DNA of 64,000 nt from Pichia kudriavzevii. Lineage: Eukaryota > Ascomycota > Pichiomycetes > Pichiales > Pichiaceae. Below are positions 21,617-29,691 of the stretch, piece by piece. Position numbers and translations under genes: made by a program. Position 1 is the first letter of the stretch, and every line of letters begins with the position of its first letter. The notes under the pieces are model-generated. The model saw nothing but the letters and a program-made list of their open reading frames with translations. It was not told the origin of the DNA and made no database searches. The stretch spans positions 7,501 to 71,500 of the forward strand of contig NC_042506.1 of NCBI RefSeq assembly GCF_003054445.1. Reading direction: 5' to 3'.

Positions 21617-22951
21617 ATGGGTCAAATTCTATCTCATCCGAAAACAGAAAAAACTTCTGAAGAAGGGGGAGACTCCTTTGTTGCCTACGGGTTATCTTGT
21701 ATGCAAGGTTGGAGAGTTTCCATGGAAGATTCTCATTCTACAGTCTTGGATATGTCCAAGCTTGTTGGAAAAACCAATTTGAATGAACAAAATGCTTTCT
21801 TTGGTGTTTATGATGGTCATGGTGGCGAAAAAGTTGCTATTTTTACAGGTGAAAACCTACCTAAGATTTTGGCTAAATCAGAAAACTATGCGAAAGGCGA
21901 CTATATTCAGGCTCTAAAGGACACTTTTCTTGCTGCCGATGTAGAATTATTGAATCACGAAGAATTATCCAAAGATCCTTCTGGTTGTGCTGCAACAACT
22001 ACTTTGATCACTCCAAACGCTATCTATTGTGCAAATGCGGGTGACTCAAGAACAATAATGTCAATTGATGGTGTTGTTAAACCTTTATCGTTTGATCATA
22101 AACCAACCAATGAGGGTGAAAAAAACAGAATTGTAAATGCCGGTGGCTTTGTCGATATGGGTAGGGTTAATGGTAACCTGGCTTTATCAAGAGGTATTGG
22201 TGATTTTGAATTTAAGGATTCAAATTTAAAACCAGAAGAACAAGCTGTCACGCCACTACCTGATGTTCTTGAACATAAGCTAGATACTTTGAAGGATGAA
22301 TTTATAGTTTTAGCATGTGATGGTATCTGGGATTGTCTATCCTCTCAGCAAGTCATTGATTTTGTCAGAAGATACATTAAAGAAAAGAAATCACTAATTG
22401 AAATCAGTGAATTGTTAATGAATACTTGTTTAGCTCCAACTTCTGGTGGATCTGGTATTGGTTGTGACAATATGAGTGTTTGTATAGTTGCACTTTTAAA
22501 GGATGGTGAAAGTTTGGATGACTGGTACAAAAGAATCGGCTCTAAAGTTTCAGACGAAGATTTGAAGAAGTTACCAACAGCTGACGATTTGTCAAATGAC
22601 TTATACAAAGTTGATATTGCAACAAAAATATCAGAAACAAGCGAAAATGACTCAAGCAATAAAAATGGAGGTTTACGATCAACTCTTAGATCCGAAGAAG
22701 AAGATGATGATGACGAAGATGGCAATGTTCTTAAAGGTGGAGCACCTGCTTTCTTGCAACAGTTATTGGCAGCGTCTTCTGCACAACGTGATAATAATGT
22801 CATTTATCTAGACCAAAATGCTACTTCAATTTTACAATCGTTGGGTGTTATGGAAGAAGACGATGATGTTAAGATTGAGCAGGAAGATGAAGACAACGAA
22901 GATAACGATAAAGAGGATAAGATCAAGGAAGTTACTGATGATAAGCAATAG
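21617..22951 (+). CDS. PTC2: PP2C-type protein phosphatase (Ptc2/Ptc3)
   Basis: 444 residues; Saccharomyces Ptc2 and Ptc3 have 464 and 468. These Mg/Mn-dependent Ser/Thr phosphatases act on Hog1, Rad53 and Ire1-linked signalling. The N-terminus MGQILSHP is the family signature and has Gly2 as a possible myristoylation site. Metal and core motifs are intact: GWRVSMEDSH, FFGVYDGHGG, CANAGDSRTIM, LALSRGIGDFEFK and LACDGIWDCLS. A conserved Ptc2/3 extension follows, then a highly acidic tail (last 40 residues). A single gene likely stands for the Saccharomyces pair, so the symbol means PTC2/PTC3 orthologue. Confidence 0.92.
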   Translation: MGQILSHPKTEKTSEEGGDSFVAYGLSCMQGWRVSMEDSHSTVLDMSKLVGKTNLNEQNAFFGVYDGHGGEKVAIFTGENLPKILAKSENYAKGDYIQALKDTFLAADVELLNHEELSKDPSGCAATTTLITPNAIYCANAGDSRTIMSIDGVVKPLSFDHKPTNEGEKNRIVNAGGFVDMGRVNGNLALSRGIGDFEFKDSNLKPEEQAVTPLPDVLEHKLDTLKDEFIVLACDGIWDCLSSQQVIDFVRRYIKEKKSLIEISELLMNTCLAPTSGGSGIGCDNMSVCIVALLKDGESLDDWYKRIGSKVSDEDLKKLPTADDLSNDLYKVDIATKISETSENDSSNKNGGLRSTLRSEEEDDDDEDGNVLKGGAPAFLQQLLAASSAQRDNNVIYLDQNATSILQSLGVMEEDDDVKIEQEDEDNEDNDKEDKIKEVTDDKQ

Positions 22952-23511
22952 ACGCTCCAACTGTACTAGTATAATTATAATGTATTCTATTCTTTTCTTA
23001 TTATCCATTTGTTAGTATCAAAGAGAACGAAAGAAAAAAAAAATAAAAATCCATCACATCTAGCAACTTTAAATGATTTTAAAAACGAAATCTTTTCTAA
23101 ATTAAAATTCATCCTCTCAACTTTAGTGTTTCTTTCTTTATTTCACTTTGCGGAAATTGCACTCCCCTCACAATATTTTTCTATTACTGTTTCTTTTCTC
23201 CCTCCTTTTATTTCTGAATTTATCAAAAATATCATAGGCACTTTTCTATTAAGCTTAGATTTTTTTACGTACTTGTGTTTTGTCCACCCTTATCTTTTCT
23301 TTCATTATGTTTGTTTTCTTATTGCGTTCATATTTATTTATATGTCCATGCTTGTATATTTACCTATTACTGTCTATGTCTCACTGCTACGCTTCTTTCT
23401 TACGTGAATCTTTCCGTGCGGCGTTTTAACGCCAAAGTTGGCTTTACTAAATTAATGAGTTTTTCTTTTAATGAAGTGTACTTTTATCTATAGCAACGAT
23501 TATAATGATAA
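22952..23511. other. convergent 3' spacer, T-rich, with overlapping hairpins
   Basis: 560 bases between the PTC2 and TatD stops. Most of it is T- and C-rich. A 132-codon hydrophobic open frame here starts at TTG and has no ATG until its end, so I take it as composition, not a gene. At 23,420 to 23,433 GGCGTT/AACGCC forms a 6-base stem. At 23,431 to 23,442 GCCAA/TTGGC forms a second stem that shares GCC with the first. Confidence 0.55.
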
Positions 23512-24651
23512 TTAAGTAAATACGAGCATACTATTGTTATAACAGGCATCTATTATGTCTTCAGGTGATTCATCCCTTAGTTGGCAGATAACCTGGGCGA
23601 CCAATCCGATTAAACAAGGCTCATTTCTGGATTTGATCAGCGGTGAATCTACGAACAAATGAGTGTATTTGAAATTATCAAATTTATCAGATTTTACTAT
23701 TGGAATGGGTAAAAATTCAAACAGAGTTATATTTGAGCCCTTTGGATTTTTCTTATTCTGAGAAAACTTGGTGAGTAAATCCTTAATTTCAGGTTTTTCT
23801 GTAACTAACTCATAATTCTCATCATCATCAGGATAAAACATATTTGGAGATTTTTGCAGGTACTTATAAGAAGGGTGTGTTTTCTTAACTTCACACCATG
23901 GTGAATCGGTTTCAATCATTAGACGATCTAGTGGAATTTTGTTGATAATGTCTAATGTTGATGAATCACGCAAACCAGCACCATTGATTGAAATGAAAAT
24001 TCTGTAACCTGTTCGGGCTTCCAAGTTTAATAATTTTTCGAGTTCCTCCGTGTTACCGGTGAATGAGTGAACCAGCAAGTTTTCATTAGGTAATAGTTTG
24101 TTAGATAGGAAAGGATACAGAGTCTTAATGAAATCATCAATCGAGTTTCTCATATGTAAGAACAATGGCAAATTAAAATTTGTGGCTAAATGTAGTTGTT
24201 TTTCAAAATAAAGTAACTGTTTATCCATTGGAGTATAGTGTAAACGATCGTAATCTAAACCGATTTCACCAAATGCCCTTACAAGGTCTAACTCGATACC
24301 ATATTCTAATAGTTGCTTTAGGTTTTCTAAATGCTTTGAAGGATCTTGGCCATTTTCCTCAAATTCCATTACTGTGCAGGGATGTACGCCAATGGTTGAT
24401 TTTAAAATGGGTATTCCCTCTAAGTTTTGCAATGATTGGATAATCTCCATGGTTTTCCTTGATTCTTCCAATGAAGATCCGGTTAATAGTATATTTTTGA
24501 CATGGTGTTTATAAGCTTTCTTTAGAACATCAATTGTATCATTTCTATGATGTTGACGGCCATGATAGATTCCTGAGAACATGGCATCTGTAATATTCAC
24601 ACCAACATCGTAGTATCTTGGAATTTTTAATTTGTTTCTGACTGAATGCAT
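23512..24651 (-). CDS. TatD-family metal-dependent DNase
   Basis: 379 residues, orthologous to Saccharomyces YBL055C (TatD nuclease, 418 aa), a 3'-5' exonuclease and endonuclease with a TIM-barrel fold. Visible motifs in order are YYDVGVNITDAMFSGIYHG, LLTGSSLEES, TIGVHPCTVMEF, RAFGEIGLDYDRLHY, LFLHMR, LLVHSFTGN and LMIETDSPWCEVKKTH. The closing RNEPCLIGLVAQVI also matches. The frame stays open upstream through a TAATAAA repeat, giving a false hydrophobic N-terminus. I chose the ATG at 24,651 because the family homology begins ten residues later. Confidence 0.9.
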   Translation of the reverse strand: MHSVRNKLKIPRYYDVGVNITDAMFSGIYHGRQHHRNDTIDVLKKAYKHHVKNILLTGSSLEESRKTMEIIQSLQNLEGIPILKSTIGVHPCTVMEFEENGQDPSKHLENLKQLLEYGIELDLVRAFGEIGLDYDRLHYTPMDKQLLYFEKQLHLATNFNLPLFLHMRNSIDDFIKTLYPFLSNKLLPNENLLVHSFTGNTEELEKLLNLEARTGYRIFISINGAGLRDSSTLDIINKIPLDRLMIETDSPWCEVKKTHPSYKYLQKSPNMFYPDDDENYELVTEKPEIKDLLTKFSQNKKNPKGSNITLFEFLPIPIVKSDKFDNFKYTHLFVDSPLIKSRNEPCLIGLVAQVICQLRDESPEDIIDACYNNSMLVFT

Positions 24652-25377
24652 TTGTCTAATTTTGGCAAGATTTTTCAACCATGTGTTGACAAATTGAGTT
24701 GATAAATAAATAAAAAGATGAAAAGATAAAAAGATATATAATAAATAATAAATAATAAATAATAAATAATAAATAATAAATAATAAATAATAAATAAACA
24801 AAATAAAACAAATAATAGCTAAATGACAAAATAATTTAAATAGATAAATAGGAGGTGGTTGTTAGGGATATTTCTCTATGTGCGATCTCACTGGGAAAAA
24901 ATATCAAGTTTCGGCAATCAACGGCTTACATTTAGGCCGAGAGCATTGGGTTTTTTGCTGTAAGGTAAGTCCAGCTCCTTTCCAGAAGTCTAAATGGTGC
25001 AATTAATGTTGCGTTAAGAAATGAAAATCGCGCAAAGCTTAGGATTGTTTTTGGATGTTAAAAGTCGAAAGTTTATATTGTCCCCGATGAGAGAAGGCCA
25101 TGTAAAATCTGGTTTGTAGGTCCATGCGGAGAGTCTAAGGACGTTATTGAAGCATTCGTTGGGAAACTATGAAGAGCAGACTAAAAAGTATATGTAAAAT
25201 CAGTACATGTAAGATCAGTAGATGTCAGAACACTATATATAAGAGATGAATATAGAAGGTATTAGAGGGTATAGGTTTGCGCAGCAAAAATGTCCGTGAG
25301 TAATCATCCTATCACAGCTTGTAATGTATCGTTTGGAATAGGGTTAATAGGGTAATCTGTGTATCTCCAATAGCAAC
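24652..25377. other. spacer upstream of the TatD gene
   Basis: 726 bases between the TatD start and the DOT6-like stop, both on the minus strand. It holds the TAATAAA array. Near 25,190 to 25,230 there is a loose repeat of the form TGTAAAATCAGTACATG / TGTAAGATCAGTAGATG. No gene was seen. Confidence 0.5.
24746..24794. repeat. TAATAAA heptamer array (7 copies)
   Basis: Seven perfect head-to-tail copies of the 7-base unit TAATAAA with partial units at both ends. It lies about 95 bases before the TatD start. A 7-base period with no stop in one reverse frame explains the spurious N-terminal extension of that gene. Confidence 0.9.
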
Positions 25378-26139
25378 CTAAGGAAGAATGTGGGAGAGCA
25401 AGGGTAGTTTTCTTTGTGAGTCTAATTCATCCACTTCAAATTGGAAGAGAGAATGCAATGGGGGCAAAACTATACTCTGTTGAGATTGTTTATCATTATT
25501 TAGTTGGAGTCGTGGTAGTTTAATCTTTTCCAGATGTGGGTTATTGGGCGTAATGGTTGCCGACGTTATACTTGACACAGAAGATGTAGGCGAAATAGCA
25601 AACTCAGGCTCCATAGGCGAACTCCATATACCAGTGTCTCTCCTGTTTGAATTTTCCAAATAATGGATTCGATCTTCAATGTCCCGTATACTTCTATTTC
25701 TCAAAAGTATTGAGAGCTCAGCAACGGACAACCCCTTTGTCCCCCTAGAGCGGAGCAATATGTCTTCTTCGACTCCCCAAGAGTTGTTTGTTGGAGGCGG
25801 TAGCTGTTCAAGCTGAGGGGGATGATAAGGCCTCGTGAAAAACGTGGGGACGGAATACGCAGACGTGCAAGTATAGGCAGAATTCAAAGGCTTACCGACC
25901 TTGTACGACTGTGATGTATTTGTATGGTTGCTATTCCCCGACATTACTTTGGAGAGTTTGGTGGGTTTTTTAAGTTGACCAGACTTTAATCTCCTCCATC
26001 TAAACTGACAGGCATTGGACGTTCTGTTTCGAAAGTGGCCAGCTATCTGTTTCCAACCCAAGTTGTCGACTTCTTTGAGTTTGATCAACAATTTGTCATC
26101 CTCATCATCCCAAGATTGTGGAGATATTTTTTCATGCAT
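25378..26139 (-). CDS. DOT6: DOT6/TOD6-like Myb repressor, short form
   Basis: 253 residues from the ATG at 26,139; a longer frame starts at TTG. The SANT/Myb domain at residues 9 to 55 (SWDDEDDKLLIKLKEV, GWKQIAGHFRNRT, NACQFRWRRLKSG) is very close to Saccharomyces Dot6 and Tod6. Those bind the PAC element and recruit the Rpd3L deacetylase to silence ribosome-biogenesis genes when TORC1 is off. A second SANT-like segment lies at about 120 to 162 (SWGVEEDILLRSR). Dot6 has 670 residues and Tod6 525, so this protein lacks most of their tail. A perfect PAC core lies in its own promoter. Confidence 0.8.
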   Translation of the reverse strand: MHEKISPQSWDDEDDKLLIKLKEVDNLGWKQIAGHFRNRTSNACQFRWRRLKSGQLKKPTKLSKVMSGNSNHTNTSQSYKVGKPLNSAYTCTSAYSVPTFFTRPYHPPQLEQLPPPTNNSWGVEEDILLRSRGTKGLSVAELSILLRNRSIRDIEDRIHYLENSNRRDTGIWSSPMEPEFAISPTSSVSSITSATITPNNPHLEKIKLPRLQLNNDKQSQQSIVLPPLHSLFQFEVDELDSQRKLPLLSHILP

Positions 26140-26333
26140 CAGTGAGAAATAGGTGGAACAATAGGCCAATAAAAGTTAATATGTTCGTTGACGAGAGTTG
26201 ATCACCGGAGAAGCAAAAAGTGTCAAAAAAAAAATTTGATTATAAAAACAACCAAGTCAAGAAGCAAGAGAGGTTGAACTAGGGAAATGGAAATCAAGCA
26301 AAGTGGCAGAATAGGCTATACTCAGATGAAACC

Positions 26334-26343
26334 GATGAGATGA
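26334..26343 (+). promoter_or_regulatory. PAC element upstream of the DOT6-like gene
   Basis: GATGAGATGA matches the core of the PAC motif bound by Dot6/Tod6. It lies 194 bases before the start codon of the gene that encodes the likely PAC-binding protein. Confidence 0.55.
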
Positions 26344-26778
26344 TGTGGCAATTGCCATGTCTTTATAGTGAACCCGGTAATAACAGACACCTTAGAAAGG
26401 AGATACATGCACTTCAGTCATGAATCCCACACCCGGCACTAACTCCGAGCCGGATCCATGGGAAAAACCCCCTCCCATCGGAAACCCTCGGTAAACATCT
26501 TCCAGAGGCTCGGACTGAAATACCCCTTTAGGCGAATATCCCGAACTGTAATGGTATTAGGCGAGAAGGGCATCTCACTGGGGCGCTTAACCGTCTCCAT
26601 CCAGGTCTATCTCCGCAAATTACAATGTTGTACTTGCACATTGTGGGCCATTCTAGTATGTATAGTTAGATTTTTAAATCTTGGCTATTGTTTGCCTCTA
26701 TTTTCAAGTGCCAGAAAGTTAAAATACTATAGAGTTGAGTCAATATAGAGGTAGAATAGAGAAGAAAATCAGAGAGGT

Positions 26779-26826
26779 GTGAAAATGTGAAAATGTGAAA
26801 ATGTGAAAATGTGAAAATGTGAAAAT
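26779..26826. repeat. GTGAAAAT octamer array (6 copies)
   Basis: Six perfect tandem copies of GTGAAAAT between the 3' end of the CASTOR-like gene and the DOT6-like promoter. Confidence 0.95.
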
Positions 26827-26958
26827 GCAAAGTTGGGCACGTCCACGACACATTGCCGAATAGGTACAAGCTTCAATTTGTGAAAACATAAAGGTGTGGT
26901 ATTCTGTGTTTAAAATAGTACGTTATTATTACTGCAGCTTTTATTAACTTTGTCATCC

Positions 26959-27996
26959 CTATAGCCCCCTCTCAACAATGTCCAAAAATAGGTCGGGCAC
27001 TAAAACCAATCCCGACTTACCCAAGGAGAGGTAACTCATCTCATTGACTTGCAACCGAAGTAACTTGGTTGCTATCCCACTAACGACTCCTTTCAGGTCA
27101 AGCGGCAGCATCTTTAGGTCAACGACGATCGCATAATAATAGTCTTGGAGTGATCCCATTATGGTCGACTTCCTATACCGCAAGTTGTTCAGCTCCTTCT
27201 CCTCACACGGCAATAGCAATCCAATCTCCTCCGTGGGGGTTCGAGTAATTGCAAATATACGTGGGAAATCCTTCATCACATTGAGCCTGCTGATTGCTTC
27301 AGCAGTTTGCTTCAACACTTCAACATAATCTCCACTACGTGCACCCGTAAGTAGTAGTTTAGAATCCAGTACTATCTTAGGCTGAATATTATTTTTTTTG
27401 AATAGCTCGAATGTCTTGATTTCCGCCTCTTCATTGATACTTGGCTCGTATGGATTTTCCAATATCTCTAATGCCTTAGTTTTGTCCTTGATCGGTACCA
27501 ATACGAGATCCGAGAAATAGTTGGATATGAAAAATAAGGAAATGTTGTTCAACGACAACGGCTGCGTTAATTCCAATATCTTCTTCCCAATATTGGACCC
27601 ATCGTTGAGTACCTGTATAATAAAAAACTCGTCGCCTATTACTGTACTTTCCTTGTCAAGTTCAATTGCCTTGCTGAAATGTCGTTTGATTAGCTTGCTC
27701 GAACAGAAAATCGTAACCTCTTCCCTGGTAAACGCCAAATGGAAAAAGAGACCGTCGTCTTCTATTTCCATGCCACTTTCTTCTTCCTTACTCTCGTTGT
27801 CGTTGTCGGTTTCATTATCCGAGCTGCTATAGTTGTCATTATCTGATTGTGTAGACTTACTTCGGGTCTCGTATGAGTCTATTATATGATATATTATCTC
27901 CAATACCCCAGACTTGAAGATCCAAAAGTTTTCTCGTGGAATCGTCAAGATTGAGATCTTACTCTTGAACAGTTGTGTTTCTGTGAAATTAAGCAT
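26959..27996 (-). CDS. CASTOR/GATS-like ACT-domain protein
   Basis: 345 residues with two ACT-like halves. The first has LFFHLAFTREEVTIFCSS (about 83 to 100) and LNNISLFFISNYFSDLVLVP (about 149 to 168). The second has YYYAIVVDLKMLPLDLKGVV and MSYLSLGKSGLVLVP (about 286 to 335). This arrangement resembles animal CASTOR1/2, where ACT domains bind arginine and control GATOR2 and TORC1. The first half is interrupted by an acidic Ser/Asn-rich insert (about 45 to 82). I recall no named Saccharomyces counterpart. Ligand and partner are unknown: arginine sensing is only an analogy. Two Gcn4-type sites sit in the promoter. Confidence 0.65.
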   Translation of the reverse strand: MLNFTETQLFKSKISILTIPRENFWIFKSGVLEIIYHIIDSYETRSKSTQSDNDNYSSSDNETDNDNESKEEESGMEIEDDGLFFHLAFTREEVTIFCSSKLIKRHFSKAIELDKESTVIGDEFFIIQVLNDGSNIGKKILELTQPLSLNNISLFFISNYFSDLVLVPIKDKTKALEILENPYEPSINEEAEIKTFELFKKNNIQPKIVLDSKLLLTGARSGDYVEVLKQTAEAISRLNVMKDFPRIFAITRTPTEEIGLLLPCEEKELNNLRYRKSTIMGSLQDYYYAIVVDLKMLPLDLKGVVSGIATKLLRLQVNEMSYLSLGKSGLVLVPDLFLDIVERGL

Positions 27997-28173
27997 TGTT
28001 AAGCTAAAGGGAACAGTGATATCGGAAAATGCAATTGGGTCTTGTTCTTATTTGCTTCCCAGTCAATGCTGCCCGTAAATCAAGATAAAGGATTACTATT
28101 CCCTTAAGTAATTTTATTTAAAGCCTCTTAAACCCAAGGCTATCTATCACTGGGGGTAGTGTTATCTCAAAAA

Positions 28174-28200
28174 TGAGTCAAACCTAGACTCAATGAGTCA
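28174..28200. promoter_or_regulatory. paired Gcn4-type sites
   Basis: TGAGTCA occurs at 28,174 to 28,180 and again at 28,194 to 28,200, with an extra GACTCA half-site between them. The pair lies about 180 to 200 bases before the CASTOR-like start codon and about 500 bases before the divergent gene at 28,705. TGA(C/G)TCA is the Gcn4 consensus of general amino-acid control. Confidence 0.65.
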
Positions 28201-28424
28201 GATTAAAATTTACTGGAAAATATATTTTTTTTTTGTTGCTACAATTCATATTGTTTTCTCCAGTCGCGAGAAACAAAAAGCAAGACGTTAAGGTTCACTG
28301 GAGCAGAATATGGGACTTTTCTTAGTATATGTCTCTAAACTTGCTGAATGTTCACAATATTTGATTTGGGAAGAAAGCAATATGTGGATAGAGTCACGGA
28401 CACATATACACGTATGCTTTCAAT

Positions 28425-28576
28425 AGGGGGAATTTCGGATGTTAAAGTTTCTCATAAGTAATGTGAGTTCTATCGGAAATATCTCTGCATCCTCAGTCTA
28501 CAACAGTCGAAATTTTGTGGTGGAAAGGGGATAAGAAAAAAAAAAATGAAACTTTTGTGAAATCAGAAAGGAGGGG
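28425..28576 (+). promoter_or_regulatory. three STRE (AGGGG) elements
   Basis: AGGGG at 28,425 to 28,429, 28,526 to 28,530 and 28,572 to 28,576, all in the same orientation, 130 to 280 bases before the gene at 28,705. This is the Msn2/4 stress element. A TATATAAA sequence follows near 28,642. Confidence 0.5.
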
Positions 28577-28704
28577 GAGGCTCAATTCATAGGAAGTACA
28601 ATGTTCTCAGGTGTGTTTCATAGTACCATACGCAAAAAAGGTATATAAAGTACTGCCGCAATAATAGCCAGTTACCACAATGTGATCATATCGTCGGTAC
28701 ATGA

Positions 28705-29631
28705 ATGGTTCTTCCAATAATGAAATTCTTCTCTTGGCTGTTCCATAGAGATTCTAAAAAGGATAGGATTGACACTCTGAGGCCAAATCTTGGAGGCAAG
28801 CTGAACTCAAGAAATGCCTCTCCTGCTATACTACCAAATGGCGAACGATCAAAGAAGTACAAGAAGGAACTAAGAAAATCCAAATCAATGGCCAATTTAA
28901 AGAGAACTTTTAGCACATTGAAACGTTCCTCATCAACCAGGAGATTGTCTCCCCAATCTAGACAACAATTTGATGATGCTCTTGAGACATATCAAGAAGC
29001 ACAACCACAGACTGCAACATTCAATCCGTTTGTCGGGGATACACATGAGCTCTTTATTTACAGTCCAGCCAACTCAACGTACAACGGTACAATCTGCCGT
29101 AATTGTACTGAAAGCGAGTCGACTATCTTTGATAAGGAGAATGCATGCTCTCCTTTGTATCTCTTGTCTGAATCCCAAACTCCAAACTACCAAATAAACG
29201 AAAATTCGTCCATGGATCCTTTTCGACCACAACTACCATCCCCTCTACACAAAAGATTCATCACTGGTCTGACAATCAAGACACCCGTACCAATAAACGA
29301 GAGACAGCAATTTGAAGAAATGCAATCCGAGACAAGCTCAAGTAGTGACGGGACTGGAGAGAGTGATTCGCACTATTTAGTGTATTCGGATTCATGTAAA
29401 CACAACATCTTTACCCCAAAATTTAAGCCAACAATTAGGTGTCCTTCAATTCCCGCAGATTCCCCTCAGCTAGAGCCATCCACAAGCTTGCTAAACACTT
29501 ATAACAATTTAAGAAATACAAAGAGCAATAGTGGAACCGATAGCGGGGATAAAAGTTTATTTAGTGCAGTGAATAAAGCTGAATTGTGGGATTACTCCAA
29601 GATTACTTTGGTCTCTTATAATAATTCTTAA
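28705..29631 (+). CDS. unknown Ser-rich protein with basic amphipathic N-terminus
   Basis: 308 residues. I do not recognise it. The N-terminus is short, hydrophobic and basic (MKFFSWLFHRDSKKDR, beginning at residue 6). A Lys/Arg/Ser stretch at about 52 to 80 (KKYKKELRKSKSMANLKR, STLKRSSSTRR) follows, which could bind acidic lipid or be a kinase target. The rest is Ser/Thr/Asn/Pro-rich and probably disordered. Either the ATG at 28,705 or the one five codons later may be used. The promoter carries three STRE motifs and a TATA-like box, so stress induction is likely. Its stop is 60 bases from the SAS3 stop. Confidence 0.6.
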   Translation: MVLPIMKFFSWLFHRDSKKDRIDTLRPNLGGKLNSRNASPAILPNGERSKKYKKELRKSKSMANLKRTFSTLKRSSSTRRLSPQSRQQFDDALETYQEAQPQTATFNPFVGDTHELFIYSPANSTYNGTICRNCTESESTIFDKENACSPLYLLSESQTPNYQINENSSMDPFRPQLPSPLHKRFITGLTIKTPVPINERQQFEEMQSETSSSSDGTGESDSHYLVYSDSCKHNIFTPKFKPTIRCPSIPADSPQLEPSTSLLNTYNNLRNTKSNSGTDSGDKSLFSAVNKAELWDYSKITLVSYNNS

Positions 29632-29691
29632 TATACACTAGTATACAGTAATTTATACACGACTTTTTTTGAGGGAAGCAGTTTTATGCCA

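Larger units (their letters stand above)
26140..26958. other. promoter region of the DOT6-like gene and 3' spacer
   Basis: 819 bases. Besides the PAC site it holds two CCCCT stress elements (26,469 to 26,473 and 26,523 to 26,527) in a local GC-rich block near 26,430 to 26,620, and an octamer array further right. A 96-codon open frame starting at 26,458 crosses the GC-rich block and resembles nothing known. Confidence 0.5.

Noticed and set aside
23009-23407. 132-codon open frame that looks like a multi-pass membrane protein
   Set aside because: It starts at TTG with no ATG until near its end. The hydrophobic translation follows from T-rich 3' spacer DNA.
26458-26748. 96-codon ATG open frame upstream of the DOT6-like gene
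   Set aside because: No family resemblance, and it covers the likely promoter with STRE motifs. I prefer chance.
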